Assembly (NCBI GenBank): GCA_900766055.1
Contig: CAAFTZ010000116.1
Location: forward strand, 1 to 64,000
DNA: 64,000 bases
DNA from: an uncultured Parasutterella sp.
GTDB taxonomy: Bacteria > Pseudomonadota > Gammaproteobacteria > Burkholderiales > Burkholderiaceae_F
Direction of reading: 5' to 3'
The notes below the pieces were generated by a model. That model was not told the DNA's origin. It worked only from the letters and a program-made list of their open reading frames with translations, and did not search any database. The position numbers were made by a program, and so were the translations under genes. Positions 20,267-29,754 of the stretch are shown here, piece after piece (position 1 is the stretch's first letter; each line of letters starts with the position of its first letter).

Positions 20267-22177
20267 ATGAGTTATTGTTATCCAAATGAATACGAAGTAA
20301 TTGTTGTTGGCGGAGGAAATGCCGGTATTGAAGCGGCAGCCGCCTGCGCAAGAATGAAAGCTAAAACGCTTTTAGTTACCCATAATTTGGACAATTTGGG
20401 TCAGCAATCTTGCAATCCATCCATTGGAGGCATCGGGAAAAGCCATTTAGTTAAAGAAGTCGATGCATTAGATGGTTTAATCGCAAAAGCTACGGACTTT
20501 TCCGGTATTCAATTTCGGGTTTTAAATGCATCTAAAGGTGCCGCTGTTCGCGCTACGAGGGCACAAATTGATCGGCGCCTTTATAAATATCAGATGCGAA
20601 CAAGAATCGAAGCAATAGAAAATTTGTCTTTGATTGAGGAAGCGGTCGATGCTCTGCTTCTTGAAAATGGAAAAGTTGCTGGTGTCTATTTACGATCAGG
20701 AATCTCGATAAAGGCTAAGGCTGTTGTTTTGTGCGCCGGAACCTTCTTGAACGGTAAAGTTTTTATTGGTCAAACTTCATACCTTGCCGGCAGATCCGGT
20801 GATCCTTCATCCGTAAATTTGGGAATTAACCTTGCAGAGTTAGGTTTGCCGAAGGCCCGATTGAAGACTGGAACGCCTGCGCGACTGGACGGCAGAACAA
20901 TCGATTTCTCTAAATGTGAAAAGCAGCTGGGCGATTCAGAGCCGGTGCCGGTCTTTTCTTACATGGGTTCGCCTGAGGAGCATCCGAAGCAAGTGCCTTG
21001 CTGGATAACAGATACGAACGAAACGACTCATGATTTTATTAGGAAAGGTTTAGACCGCTCGCCTTTATTTACAGGCGTTATTGAAGGGATAGGTCCTCGA
21101 TACTGTCCTTCTATCGAAGACAAAATTCACAAGTTTGCTTCCAAAACTTCTCACCATGTCTTCTTAGAGCCAGAAGGGTTAAATACCTATGAGTATTATC
21201 CCAATGGAATCTCAACAAGTTTGCCTTACGACGTTCAGGTGAATTTCATTCATTCCATTAAGGGCTTGGAAAATGTACACATCATAAGACCCGGATACGC
21301 GATTGAATATGATTATTACGATCCGACTCATTTGAAAGATAATCTTGAAAGTAAGGAGTTTGATAATTTATTCTTAGCAGGTCAGGTAAACGGTACTACC
21401 GGCTACGAAGAGGCCGCAGCCCAAGGCTTGATGGCAGGTATCAATGCAGTTTTAAAAATTAGAGATGAAGAGCCCTTCCTGCTCCGCAGAGATCAAGCTT
21501 ATCTGGGTGTGATGGTAAATGATCTGATTACTAAAGGCGTGAATGAACCGTATCGTATGTTCACTTCGCGAGCAGAATATAGGCTGAGCCTGAGGGAAGA
21601 TAATGCAGATGAACGGCTTACTGAGATCGGCTATAAGTTGGGAGTTGTGTCGGAAGAGCGCTGGAAATTCTTCCAGGAAAAAAGAGAGCGACTGGCAAGG
21701 GAGACAGAACGTCTTAAAGGTATTTGGGTGAATCCGGGAGTACTGGATAAATTCAGCTTAGAAGAAGTTGTGGGCGCTGAACTTTCTAAGGAATCACAAC
21801 TCTATGTAATGCTGAAACGACCGAAAGTAGATTATCAAAAACTCAAATTATTGAAGACAAAAGACGGCGAAACGCTGCTACCTCCGCCCTATCTTTCGGA
21901 CGAAGAAGCCGAAACGCTTACGACTAAAGTTAAGTATTCTGGCTATGAGGATAAACAAAAAGCTGAAGTTCAGAAGAATTTGGAAAAAATAGAGACGGTT
22001 ATTCCGGAGGATTTTGATTACGATTCTGCAAAGGGACTGTCGTTTGAAATCACACAAAAATTGAAAAAGATCAAACCCAGAACACTTGGGGAGGCTTTAA
22101 ATATTTCCGGCGTGACACCTGCTGCGATCTCCATTCTTCTTGTTTATTTGAAACGATACAGAGGGAAAAAGGAGTAG
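20267..22177 (+). CDS. mnmG: tRNA uridine-34 5-carboxymethylaminomethyl modification enzyme MnmG
   Basis: FAD-dependent partner of MnmE. The ATG at 20267 is chosen because the family begins with [16 protein letters not shown] directly after a few residues; an upstream ATG at 20228 lies within mnmE and would read through the parS site. 636 residues: FAD fold with [22 protein letters not shown] with the catalytic Cys, [17 protein letters not shown], and a C-terminal MnmE-binding domain. Confidence 0.97.
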   Translation: MSYCYPNEYEVIVVGGGNAGIEAAAACARMKAKTLLVTHNLDNLGQQSCNPSIGGIGKSHLVKEVDALDGLIAKATDFSGIQFRVLNASKGAAVRATRAQIDRRLYKYQMRTRIEAIENLSLIEEAVDALLLENGKVAGVYLRSGISIKAKAVVLCAGTFLNGKVFIGQTSYLAGRSGDPSSVNLGINLAELGLPKARLKTGTPARLDGRTIDFSKCEKQLGDSEPVPVFSYMGSPEEHPKQVPCWITDTNETTHDFIRKGLDRSPLFTGVIEGIGPRYCPSIEDKIHKFASKTSHHVFLEPEGLNTYEYYPNGISTSLPYDVQVNFIHSIKGLENVHIIRPGYAIEYDYYDPTHLKDNLESKEFDNLFLAGQVNGTTGYEEAAAQGLMAGINAVLKIRDEEPFLLRRDQAYLGVMVNDLITKGVNEPYRMFTSRAEYRLSLREDNADERLTEIGYKLGVVSEERWKFFQEKRERLARETERLKGIWVNPGVLDKFSLEEVVGAELSKESQLYVMLKRPKVDYQKLKLLKTKDGETLLPPPYLSDEEAETLTTKVKYSGYEDKQKAEVQKNLEKIETVIPEDFDYDSAKGLSFEITQKLKKIKPRTLGEALNISGVTPAAISILLVYLKRYRGKKE

Positions 22178-22179
22178 AT

Positions 22180-22824
22180 ATGGATAAGAATCGGGAAGAT
22201 CTCATCAAAGGATTGGAAAGGCTCGGGATAACAGCTGATGAGGCTGAAGTTTCAAAGTTGATTTCTTTCTCTGAACTGTTACTGAAGTGGAATAAAGTTT
22301 ACAACCTCACAGCGATTCGAGAAGAAGGAGATGTAATTAGAAAACATCTGTTGGATTCTTTGACCTTGCTTCCCTATTTCAAGTTGTACGGTTCTGAAGT
22401 GGGCCATAGAACTTTGGACGTAGGATGCGGCGGAGGATTACCAGCTATTCCATTGTCAATCTTCTTGAAAGATTTTGACTTTAATTTAATTGACACGGTT
22501 AATAAGAAGATAACTTTTGTCCGACAAGCGGTTATTCAGCTGAAACTTCCGAATGTCAATGCTTTTAATGAAAGAGTTGAAAATTTCCATCCAATAAAGC
22601 CTTTTAATTTAATTAGTTGCAGGGCATTCTCATCATTAGCAAGCTTCGTGACGTTAACTGAGCACTTAATTGATGAGAATGGTCGATGGCTAGCGATGAA
22701 AGGCAAGTATCCAATCGAGGAAATTGATCAGCTTCCGGAAGGTGTTTGTGTCGAAAAAGTGATAGAGCTTGAGGTTCCTTTTTTGGATACTGAAAGACAT
22801 TTAGTGGTTTTAAAGAAAAAATAA
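22180..22824 (+). CDS. rsmG: 16S rRNA (guanine-527-N7)-methyltransferase RsmG
   Basis: Methylates G527 of 16S rRNA; loss gives low-level streptomycin resistance in other bacteria. 214 residues with KWNKVYNLTAIRE, HLLDSLTLLPY and the SAM-binding LDVGCGGGLPAIPLSI. Two bases after mnmG, the standard mnmE-mnmG-rsmG order. Confidence 0.96.
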   Translation: MDKNREDLIKGLERLGITADEAEVSKLISFSELLLKWNKVYNLTAIREEGDVIRKHLLDSLTLLPYFKLYGSEVGHRTLDVGCGGGLPAIPLSIFLKDFDFNLIDTVNKKITFVRQAVIQLKLPNVNAFNERVENFHPIKPFNLISCRAFSSLASFVTLTEHLIDENGRWLAMKGKYPIEEIDQLPEGVCVEKVIELEVPFLDTERHLVVLKKK

Positions 22825-22839
22825 AGAAATTAAAGTTCG

Positions 22840-22918
22840 CTTCAACTCTTGTTGAGGAAAGATGTAAATCTACATCGTTTATTACTTTGTGAGTTGCGAA
22901 AACATTCGCAACTCACAA
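22840..22918. repeat. Three consecutive stem-loops between convergent genes
   Basis: CTTCAAC/GTTGAGG (loop TCTT), GATGTA/TACATC at 22861-22876 (loop AATC), and a perfect 14-pair inverted repeat TTGTGAGTTGCGAA (22887-22900) / TTCGCAACTCACAA (22905-22918) with a 4-base loop. Neither side has a T-run, so none is a classic terminator. The region separates rsmG and the leftward flavodoxin gene. Confidence 0.6.
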
Positions 22919-22932
22919 GAGAATTAAAACTG

Positions 22933-23778
22933 TTAATGAGAGATCTGTCGGCTTTCGTCAGATCCGGATATCGTTACTTCACTTCCTACGGGAGGAAGTT
23001 CATCATAAAAGAAGCCTTTGCCGATGGGCTGTCCATTGAAATACAGAATATTATTTTGAAAACTCAGACAGTCGGGTGCCGGATTGGTACTTGCACGCGG
23101 CCTAGGCGTCTCCTGAGGTGTTTTGCACCATGTGACCGTTCGCGGCAGCATTTTTGCAAATTCCGGATTTGTGAAATCAATGCGCGCCTTAATCTCCTCT
23201 TTGAAAGGATCTAATCCTTTGGTGAGTTTTACATGCGTCGAAGGAGGCAGAGCTCTATTGCGGAGCATCATCTTAAGTTCTTTATCAGTGAGATCTGAAG
23301 CCCTGGGGATGTGTGTGAAGCGTGTGATCTTTGCGTGAGGAAGGAGCTTACGGACGTCTTCATAGATCCCGCCTAGTCTTCCTACGCCTACGGAAATAAT
23401 TTCGACTTCGTTGTTTATTGAATGGGTCTTCAGGAAACTCTGCATGGGCAAAGCCGGAGTGTATCCCCAGACAGGAAAAATCAGGATGATCTTCCGGTAG
23501 TCGCCCAAGTCTATTTTCAACGGTGAGATGGGAGGTAGTTTCTTCTTCTTCCTGTCCTCCCTCGCGTCATAGGCGTTATAGGGCTCTAAAGTTTTAATTT
23601 CTAAGATTTCGCAGTGCTCTAATTTTTGAAAAACTTCTGCGACCCTCTTAGAGTTTCCCGAGAAACTATAGAAAATTGCTAACTCTTTCCCTTTTGCGCT
23701 CAGGACAGCATCCGGGCTAAAAAAGGAAAAACCGGCGAGAACAGTTAATAAACCACGGCGCGTTATCGATTTCATCAT
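22933..23778 (-). CDS. Exported flavodoxin-like protein (twin-arginine signal)
   Basis: 281 residues. The N-terminus (ITRRGLLTVLAGF) fits a twin-arginine signal. A flavodoxin-like domain follows (about 33-185), with the phosphate-binding loop SFSGNSKRVAEV and a long-chain-type YRKIILIFPVWGYTPALP segment. Tat export would allow FMN to be loaded before export, so I infer a periplasmic electron-transfer or reductase role. About 95 C-terminal residues, with Cys-containing TVTWCKTPQETPRPRA, are outside the flavodoxin fold and unfamiliar to me. Leftward, separate from the Mla operon by about 100 bases. Confidence 0.7.
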   Translation of the reverse strand: MMKSITRRGLLTVLAGFSFFSPDAVLSAKGKELAIFYSFSGNSKRVAEVFQKLEHCEILEIKTLEPYNAYDAREDRKKKKLPPISPLKIDLGDYRKIILIFPVWGYTPALPMQSFLKTHSINNEVEIISVGVGRLGGIYEDVRKLLPHAKITRFTHIPRASDLTDKELKMMLRNRALPPSTHVKLTKGLDPFKEEIKARIDFTNPEFAKMLPRTVTWCKTPQETPRPRASTNPAPDCLSFQNNILYFNGQPIGKGFFYDELPPVGSEVTISGSDESRQISH

Positions 23779-23883
23779 TTACAGAATTCCCGCTCCTCTC
23801 TCTGCCTCTTTGAAGCAGGAGAAGGAGTAAAGCTTGTGGGAGTCAGTATCAGAGTTGAAGATCCTGAAGCAAGCGTATTAACT

Positions 23884-24489
23884 TCACATTCTTGCGGCTT
23901 GCTTATTGAGATCGTTCGTTAATGCTGTGAAGATATTCTCGAGGCAGATATCAAAGGCGCTCACAGCTCCCGGCATATCATCTGTTGGCGTGTTCTGTGT
24001 TTGACTGTAGGTGTTATGGAAAACCAGTTTTCCAGATGCACTCGTTACAACGGAAACTTCCATTTCAACTACGGCAGCAAACGGCCTCCGCACAGCATTG
24101 ATGAAGAACTTGGAAACAAAGACCGTGAGCTGATAAGCGGGTGTACTGATGGAATTAGGAGAAAGGACAATATTCCATGGACCGCAGCTTTGTATGACTT
24201 CCCGCAAACCGTCTCCGATGAGGTTGCCGGGATTAGATGAAAACCGATTGATGTCTGTGTTGTAGATTCGGTTGTCCTTAGTTAGCACATAGCAGCGCGT
24301 ACTGTCATAGGGAGACGCAATCATTGGGGAATTGATGCGCACACTGGAGAGACGGCGTTTCGGTGCTCTGCAGTCCTGAGTGTTCAGATTCGCAAGAAGT
24401 GTATAAAGCTTCAGCGGCGGTCTTTCCGGGAGGATTGAGCACCCGGCTAGTCCGGTTAAAAGTCCTAAAGCGAGGGTTCTTCTCTTCAT
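23884..24489 (-). CDS. ABC-type transport auxiliary lipoprotein (PqiC/MlaD-associated)
   Basis: 201 residues starting with a lipoprotein signal, lipobox LAGC at about 14-17. The remainder fits the ABC_trans_aux (PqiC-like) family: LYTLL after the Cys, an RINSP stretch, and a NRIYNTDINRFSSNPGNLI region. These proteins sit in the outer membrane next to MCE transport systems. Last gene of the Mla-like operon, 8 bases after mlaD. Confidence 0.75.
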   Translation of the reverse strand: MKRRTLALGLLTGLAGCSILPERPPLKLYTLLANLNTQDCRAPKRRLSSVRINSPMIASPYDSTRCYVLTKDNRIYNTDINRFSSNPGNLIGDGLREVIQSCGPWNIVLSPNSISTPAYQLTVFVSKFFINAVRRPFAAVVEMEVSVVTSASGKLVFHNTYSQTQNTPTDDMPGAVSAFDICLENIFTALTNDLNKQAARM

Positions 24490-24497
24490 AAGCGTGC

Positions 24498-25493
24498 CTA
24501 TTTATTAACCTGGAAGGGTTCTGCTGTTCTTGGCGCTGGGGCTAAAAACTCAGAGGCGGAACCCGAAATATTGTTCGTAAGATTCTTTAAGTTTTGTGCG
24601 ATCTTACTTAAGTTCATGAGCGTAACCGTTACGTCGTAACCATTGTTAGAAACCATCTGATTTAGATTACGAGATAAGTTTGTTAGGTTGGTTACGAGCT
24701 GTTTGGTCTCAGCTTTTTGACTGAGGTTGCCGATTTGCTCGGCAGATTTATCCAGCTGCGCAATGAGTGTGTTCAGCTGGTTGATGTCGAACTGATTGAT
24801 CTTGTTGTCAGCTTGATTAAGTAGGTTGGAAAGAGAACTACCCAGTTTATTAAAGGAGGACGGATCAATTCCGTTCGCGATCCTCTCAAGATTAGAAATG
24901 AGGGATTGGATCACAGGAACGGTTTCCTGAAGATCTTTGTTGATATTTAAAGAATCAAGACTGGCAAGGAAGCCTTTGACATTCTCAACAATTTCATTGC
25001 TCAAACTTGGGGCTGAAGGAATGAACAAATACTTAGGTTTCCAATCAAAGGGAACACGATCTGCTGGATATTTCTTCGGATCTAGAAAATCTACAGAGAG
25101 ATAAAGGGAGCCGGTAATGCCGGCGAGCTGTGTTTGGATTCTCAGACCGTGATTAATGTAATCTTGAAGGTGGGATTCAACTTCCTTTCCCGCCAGTTCC
25201 ATTCTCATTCTCACAACGGCAACGGCTTTCGTCTCAGAAAGGATTTCTTGAGAAGAAGATGGATAGGCTTCCGTGGATAAGAGAATCTCTTGAACCTGCC
25301 CGACCTGGATGCCTCTAAATTTAACCGGGGCTCCGACTTCTAGTCCGCTGATAGAGAATTGGAAATACGTCTCCATTTCTGCGTACGGCTTTCCAAGGCT
25401 CGGCCCGAGAAGGATAACGATAGAGGCGATTGCCGCCGCAATGGCGGCGACTACAAACAGGCCTAATCTGAAATAATTTGTTTTGGCTCCCAT
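24498..25493 (-). CDS. mlaD: MCE-domain phospholipid-binding protein (MlaD-like)
   Basis: Periplasmic substrate-binding part of the MlaFEDB-type lipid transporter. 331 residues with an N-terminal membrane anchor (about 10-30), one MCE domain with GLEVGAPVKFRGIQVGQV near residue 49, then a long coiled-coil-like tail (about 170-310) rich in Asn, Leu and Gln. The tail is longer than in E. coli MlaD and is closer to PqiB/YebT-style or plant-like MCE proteins that bridge distance. Confidence 0.88.
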   Translation of the reverse strand: MGAKTNYFRLGLFVVAAIAAAIASIVILLGPSLGKPYAEMETYFQFSISGLEVGAPVKFRGIQVGQVQEILLSTEAYPSSSQEILSETKAVAVVRMRMELAGKEVESHLQDYINHGLRIQTQLAGITGSLYLSVDFLDPKKYPADRVPFDWKPKYLFIPSAPSLSNEIVENVKGFLASLDSLNINKDLQETVPVIQSLISNLERIANGIDPSSFNKLGSSLSNLLNQADNKINQFDINQLNTLIAQLDKSAEQIGNLSQKAETKQLVTNLTNLSRNLNQMVSNNGYDVTVTLMNLSKIAQNLKNLTNNISGSASEFLAPAPRTAEPFQVNK

Positions 25494-25495
25494 TT

Positions 25496-26260
25496 CTACT
25501 CCGCATCAGGTTGAGCATTAAAAAATTGTCTAACCCACGGGTTAGGAGAATTTTTTTGTAAGTCGTTAGGTGCACCGTCGGCGATGATGGAACGTGTTTT
25601 TGGATCAAGCATGATGCATCTGTCTGCGATTCTAAAAATGCTTTTCAATTCGTGACTGACAATGACGAAAGTCGCGCCCAAATTGTCGCGAAGCTTGCGT
25701 ATTGTTTGGTCTAAGTTGGCTGCAGTTATAGGGTCAAGTCCTGCGCTTGGTTCGTCTAATAGGAGAATTGTTGCTCCGAGAGAAAGTGCTCGGGCAATGC
25801 CGGCTCTCTTAATCATTCCTCCGGAAAGTTCACCGGGAGTTAAGGTGGCCGAACCAGGCATCTCCATAGCGTTCAGGAGCATTTGTGCAGTCAGGTTTCT
25901 GGCTTCCAGGGGTAGTTTCGAAAATTGGTCCAGCGGGAAACGGACGTTCTCCAAAACCGTTAGAGAACCGAACAACGCTCCGCTTTGATACATGATGCCT
26001 AAGCTGCGCTGAATTTCAGGAATTTCTTTTCCGGAGTTAATAATACTTTTCCCTCGAATAAGAATGTCCCCGGCCATGGGCGGATTTAATCCGATGATAG
26101 TTTTCATCAGCGTGGATTTTCCGCAGCCGGATCCTCCCATTATGAAAACAATTTGTTTTTCATAAATATCGAAAGATACATTCTCTAAAAGGATCTTTCC
26201 CGGCCAGCCCATCGTGAGGTTGCGCACACTTATTACGGATTTCTTAGAGGTGTCCATCAT
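25496..26260 (-). CDS. mlaF: Lipid-transport ABC ATPase (MlaF-like)
   Basis: 254 residues from the ATG at 26260, which overlaps the mlaE stop; a TTG further upstream lies within mlaE. Walker A GGSGCGKSTL, signature LSGGMIKRAGIARALS, Walker B ILLLDEPSAGLDP and switch His in IVSHELKS. The IMYQSGALFGSLTVLENV stretch is characteristic of MlaF. Two bases before mlaD. Confidence 0.92.
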   Translation of the reverse strand: MMDTSKKSVISVRNLTMGWPGKILLENVSFDIYEKQIVFIMGGSGCGKSTLMKTIIGLNPPMAGDILIRGKSIINSGKEIPEIQRSLGIMYQSGALFGSLTVLENVRFPLDQFSKLPLEARNLTAQMLLNAMEMPGSATLTPGELSGGMIKRAGIARALSLGATILLLDEPSAGLDPITAANLDQTIRKLRDNLGATFVIVSHELKSIFRIADRCIMLDPKTRSIIADGAPNDLQKNSPNPWVRQFFNAQPDAE

Positions 26261-27321
26261 ATTCCCAACCTGTTCGTCAGAAGAGCCGCAGCGCCGTCGA
26301 TCACAACAATCCAAATAATGCTTTTAACAACGGATTTTGTGGTAGAAGAACCGACAGCAGCCGCGCCGGCACCGGTGTTCATACCGCATTGACATCCGAT
26401 AAGTGCAATTACAAAACCGAAAATTACAGCTTTGACTAACCCGAAGACAATATCGGTCACAGTCACGGATTTGAGTAACTGTACATAAAACTGCGTATAT
26501 GTAATGTCGTACATTGCCATGACCAAGCCTCCGCCTAGGATGCCAAGGATCGTGGCAAAGACAGACAACAGCGGCACGACAAGGGAAGAAGCGATCAGGC
26601 GCGGAACGACCAAAAAGTACATCGGGCTCAGACCAAAAGTCGTTAATGCATTTAACTCTTCATTAACTTTTTGAGTTCCGAGCTGAGCTGCGAAGGCAGA
26701 ACCGCTGCGACCGGCAAAGAGGATTGCTGTCATGAGAGGTCCTAGCTCTCTCGTCATTGCAATACCGATACCATTGACGACGAAAATAACGGCTCCGAAA
26801 ATTTGGGCAACCAAGGCCGTTTCAAAAGCAATAATGACGCCCATTAAGAAACCGATAAGGCAAATAATGCCTACCGCCCTGCTACCGGCCTCATCGGATA
26901 CGGAGAGAATTTCTCCGAAGCGGACCTGAGACGGATGCAGCAACACCTCTGTTAGAGCGCAGCATGCCGAACCTAAAAAAGTAATACTTTGTTTGGCGGA
27001 AGAGGCAGAGTCGTAAAGCCATTTTCCGAGATTGCTTACAACGCCCAGAGATTTTTTCTCGACCGGCTTCGGAGCAAAATTCTTCAACATCGTGCTGTAA
27101 AGCGTTTCAATGCCAGCCGATACGTTGATAAGTTTAAAAACGTCAGGCCTCGACCGCAGTTCGTATAAGAGTGTCAAACCGGACTCATCACAAAAGGTGA
27201 GGTCCGATGCGTCAAAGATCGTCTGTCCTGAACTTTCCGCTCCGAGGACCTGCTCCCATATTTTCACAGAGGTCTCTGCAGTGAGAGACGCTGGGAGTTT
27301 GACCGAAAGTTGCTTATCCAT
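26257..27321 (-). CDS. mlaE: Lipid-transport permease with fused STAS domain (MlaB-MlaE)
   Basis: 354 residues. The first about 85 form a STAS domain (FDASDLTFCDESGLTLLYEL), the role played by separate MlaB in E. coli. The rest is an MlaE-type permease with VRFGEILSV, TRELGPLMTAILFAGRSGSAFAAQLGTQKVNEE and several membrane helices. First gene of the leftward mlaE-mlaF-mlaD-lipoprotein operon, which maintains outer-membrane lipid asymmetry. Set between rsmG and parA, interrupting the usual rsmG-parAB order. Confidence 0.9.
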   Translation of the reverse strand: MDKQLSVKLPASLTAETSVKIWEQVLGAESSGQTIFDASDLTFCDESGLTLLYELRSRPDVFKLINVSAGIETLYSTMLKNFAPKPVEKKSLGVVSNLGKWLYDSASSAKQSITFLGSACCALTEVLLHPSQVRFGEILSVSDEAGSRAVGIICLIGFLMGVIIAFETALVAQIFGAVIFVVNGIGIAMTRELGPLMTAILFAGRSGSAFAAQLGTQKVNEELNALTTFGLSPMYFLVVPRLIASSLVVPLLSVFATILGILGGGLVMAMYDITYTQFYVQLLKSVTVTDIVFGLVKAVIFGFVIALIGCQCGMNTGAGAAAVGSSTTKSVVKSIIWIVVIDGAAALLTNRLGI

Positions 27322-27567
27322 CTAATTAGTAGAAATTTAGTTCAGTAGATGCAGGAATTCTAGCCTCCCTGGTACGTATCTCCCTCGGAGAGTGTGTAGA
27401 TTGGGTCATTCCGGATTTTTATAAGAATATTCTGTCGCTGCCTTGCAAAGGAGAAAAGTTATGCCTGTTATTGCTGAAAAATAAACAGCCAAAAACCTTT
27501 TTCACTAATTGGGTAAAATTAAAGAATTTACTAATCGGCTTGAAAATTTTCGGAACATATAGACAAC

Positions 27568-28365
27568 ATGGCAAAAATTTACTGTATAGCTAATCAAAAG
27601 GGCGGTGTGGGGAAAACGACCACAGCCGTTAACTTAGCTGCTGCGTTGTCTCAGCTGTCTTTTAATGTTTTGTTGGTTGACCTTGACCCACAGGGAAACG
27701 CGACGACAGGGAGCGGGCTTGAGAAAAATAATCTTGTTCAATCTGTTTACGAGGTATTGCTGGACAGAGCGGACATAAAGAAAGTGATCACTCACTCCAC
27801 ATCAGGGTATGACATTCTGGGTTCTAATCGAAAGCTTGCCGCAGCCGAGGAAGAATTATTGTCTGCAGCGAGAAAAGAGCTGAGGTTAAAGACGAAGCTG
27901 GACGAAGTGTCCGGGCAATATGACGTCATTATTATTGACTGCCCCCCTACACTTTCGATTCTGACCATCAATGCGTTCTGTGCGGCAGACGGTCTGATTA
28001 TTCCGATGACGTGCGAATACTATTCTCTTGAAGGTGTTTCAGATTTATTGCTGAGTATTCGCGCGGTCCGAGAGCAGGTGAACAGCGGTTTGGTGATTAC
28101 CGGTCTTTTGAGAGTGAAGTTTGATCCTCGTATTACGCTTCAGCGCGAAGTGAGCGAGCAGCTCTCAGGGTATTTCGGATCATCGGTTTTTTCCTCTGTT
28201 ATTCCGACAAATGTTCGACTCGCGGAAGCTCCAAGCTACGGTCTTTCAGGGATTCAGTACGACCCTTCATCAAGAGGCGCCGTATCTTACAAAACGTTTG
28301 CAGAAGAACTTGTGAAAAAAGACAAGTTGAAGAAACTTCTCAAAAACAGAAAGCGTGAGGGTTGA
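27568..28365 (+). CDS. parA: Chromosome partitioning ATPase ParA
   Basis: 265 residues with the deviant Walker A KGGVGKTT at residues 11-18, VDLDPQGNATTG, and DCPPTLSILT. No N-terminal DNA-binding extension, so it is the chromosomal Soj type. Works with ParB on the parS sites at 19922 and 20246. The 246 bases before it (27322-27567) are divergent promoter space with nothing more that I can identify. Confidence 0.96.
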   Translation: MAKIYCIANQKGGVGKTTTAVNLAAALSQLSFNVLLVDLDPQGNATTGSGLEKNNLVQSVYEVLLDRADIKKVITHSTSGYDILGSNRKLAAAEEELLSAARKELRLKTKLDEVSGQYDVIIIDCPPTLSILTINAFCAADGLIIPMTCEYYSLEGVSDLLLSIRAVREQVNSGLVITGLLRVKFDPRITLQREVSEQLSGYFGSSVFSSVIPTNVRLAEAPSYGLSGIQYDPSSRGAVSYKTFAEELVKKDKLKKLLKNRKREG

Positions 28366-28366
28366 A

Positions 28367-29254
28367 GTGGTTGTTAGAAAAGGATTAGGAAAAAATATGG
28401 ACAGCGTTTTCAGTATGAAAAACGTTGCCGATGTGATAGACAATCCGAAGGTTCCGGAACCGAAAAGTTCTTTGCCGCTTTCGGCTCTTAAACCGGGAAA
28501 ATTTCAGCCGAGAAACGATGTTGAAAATTCCGACTTGGCAGAGCTAGCACAATCCATTAAACAAAACGGCATCCTAAATCCGATTGTTGTAAGAAAGCTC
28601 TCCTCGGACAAGTATGAAATTTTGGCAGGCGAACGACGCTATCAGGCTGCCAAAATAGCCGGGTTGAAAAAAGTCCCGGTAACGATTTTGGATGTGAGCG
28701 ATAAGCAGGCCATGATCGTTGGCCTTGTCGAAAATCTTCAGAGAAAAGACCTCAATGCCCTGGAAACCGCAGAGGGGATTCAAAGACTGATTGAAGAATT
28801 TAAATACAGTCATGAAGGTGTTGCAGAAGCTATCGGTCGCTCCAGACCGATGATTTCCAATCTTCTTCGTCTTTTAGGTTTGCCGGAAGCGGTTAAGACT
28901 ATGCTCAGAGCCGGTGAAATAGAAATGGGCCATGCAAGAGCCCTGCTCTCTCTCCCGGAGGAACAGCAAGTCTGGCTTGCCCAGCAAATCAAAGAAAAGG
29001 GCCTCTCCGTCCGACAGACTGAGGAATACGTTTCACGTTATAAAGAAAGGGAAAATACAAGCGAGAATTCCCACAAAACGGTGCAAAAAAGCTCTGAATT
29101 TATTAAATTTGAGGACGAGCTTTCAAAAATCCTGAATACAGATGTAAAACTTGTATCAAATTCTAAAGGAAGAGGTAACTTACAGATTTCATTTAAAAAT
29201 GAAAAAGAATTTGCCGCAATTCTTGAACTTTTGAGATCTATAACTAATAAATAA
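28367..29254 (+). CDS. parB: Chromosome partitioning protein ParB
   Basis: Binds parS and spreads as a CTP-dependent clamp. I favour the GTG at 28367 (protein VVVRKGLGKNMDSV), since GAGGG lies 7 bases upstream and this is where chromosomal ParBs start; a GTG at 28355 inside parA would add four residues. Motifs: LSALKPGKFQPR, CTP-binding LAGERRYQAAK and ENLQRKDLNALETAEG, then the HTH with IGRSRPMISNLLRLLGLP and a C-terminal dimer domain. Confidence 0.95.
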   Translation: MVVRKGLGKNMDSVFSMKNVADVIDNPKVPEPKSSLPLSALKPGKFQPRNDVENSDLAELAQSIKQNGILNPIVVRKLSSDKYEILAGERRYQAAKIAGLKKVPVTILDVSDKQAMIVGLVENLQRKDLNALETAEGIQRLIEEFKYSHEGVAEAIGRSRPMISNLLRLLGLPEAVKTMLRAGEIEMGHARALLSLPEEQQVWLAQQIKEKGLSVRQTEEYVSRYKERENTSENSHKTVQKSSEFIKFEDELSKILNTDVKLVSNSKGRGNLQISFKNEKEFAAILELLRSITNK

Positions 29255-29390
29255 AGCTATATTTATTGGAACAAACCCTTCATTCAAACGGATGATAATT
29301 GATTGATTCAGTTGCTCATTTTGGCCTAACTCATTAGAATGCACTCGGATTTTTGCTGTCAGGACGGGAAACAAGGAGATTTTTGAGACC

Positions 29391-29735
29391 ATGAAGGCCT
29401 TGAGAAGAACTGTTTTCTGGCAGAGCGGAGCCGTCATTCTTTGTGGCCTTGTTTCTTGGGTTGCGGCTGGTTCTGTGGCCGGAATTTCATCCCTCTTGGG
29501 CGGTTTGGTTTGTGCGCTTCCTTCAATGCTCGTCGTTTTACTGATGCATTTGTTTCGGAATCAGCAAGCCCATCCGTTAGCAATCTTCTTATACGAATTC
29601 ATAAAAGTGTCGCTGGTAATCTTAGGATTTTTCAGCGTCGCTTTGTTTTATAAAGAATTAAGCTGGCTGCCATTTATTTTGTCAGCTGGAATAGTTTTAC
29701 TAAGTCATATTTTTGCTTTGGCAAGCAGGAAATAA
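29391..29735 (+). CDS. atpI: ATP synthase accessory protein I
   Basis: 114-residue membrane protein with four hydrophobic helices. Helps assemble or load Mg2+ for the c-ring. RRTVFWQSGAVILCG and YKELSWLPFILSAGIV fit the family. First gene of the atp operon; AGGAG lies 13 bases before the ATG, so spacing is long. The 136 bases after parB hold the presumed operon promoter but I see no clear one. Confidence 0.85.
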   Translation: MKALRRTVFWQSGAVILCGLVSWVAAGSVAGISSLLGGLVCALPSMLVVLLMHLFRNQQAHPLAIFLYEFIKVSLVILGFFSVALFYKELSWLPFILSAGIVLLSHIFALASRK

Positions 29736-29754
29736 TTGAAGGAATAAACGAATC

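Noticed and set aside
22849..23214. A 121-residue rightward frame after rsmG
   Set aside because: Mostly overlaps the flavodoxin gene on the other strand and spans the stem-loop region; no domain.
29025..29045. GTTTCACGTTA in parB as a third parS site
   Set aside because: Only one half-site matches; the other half does not fit the palindrome.
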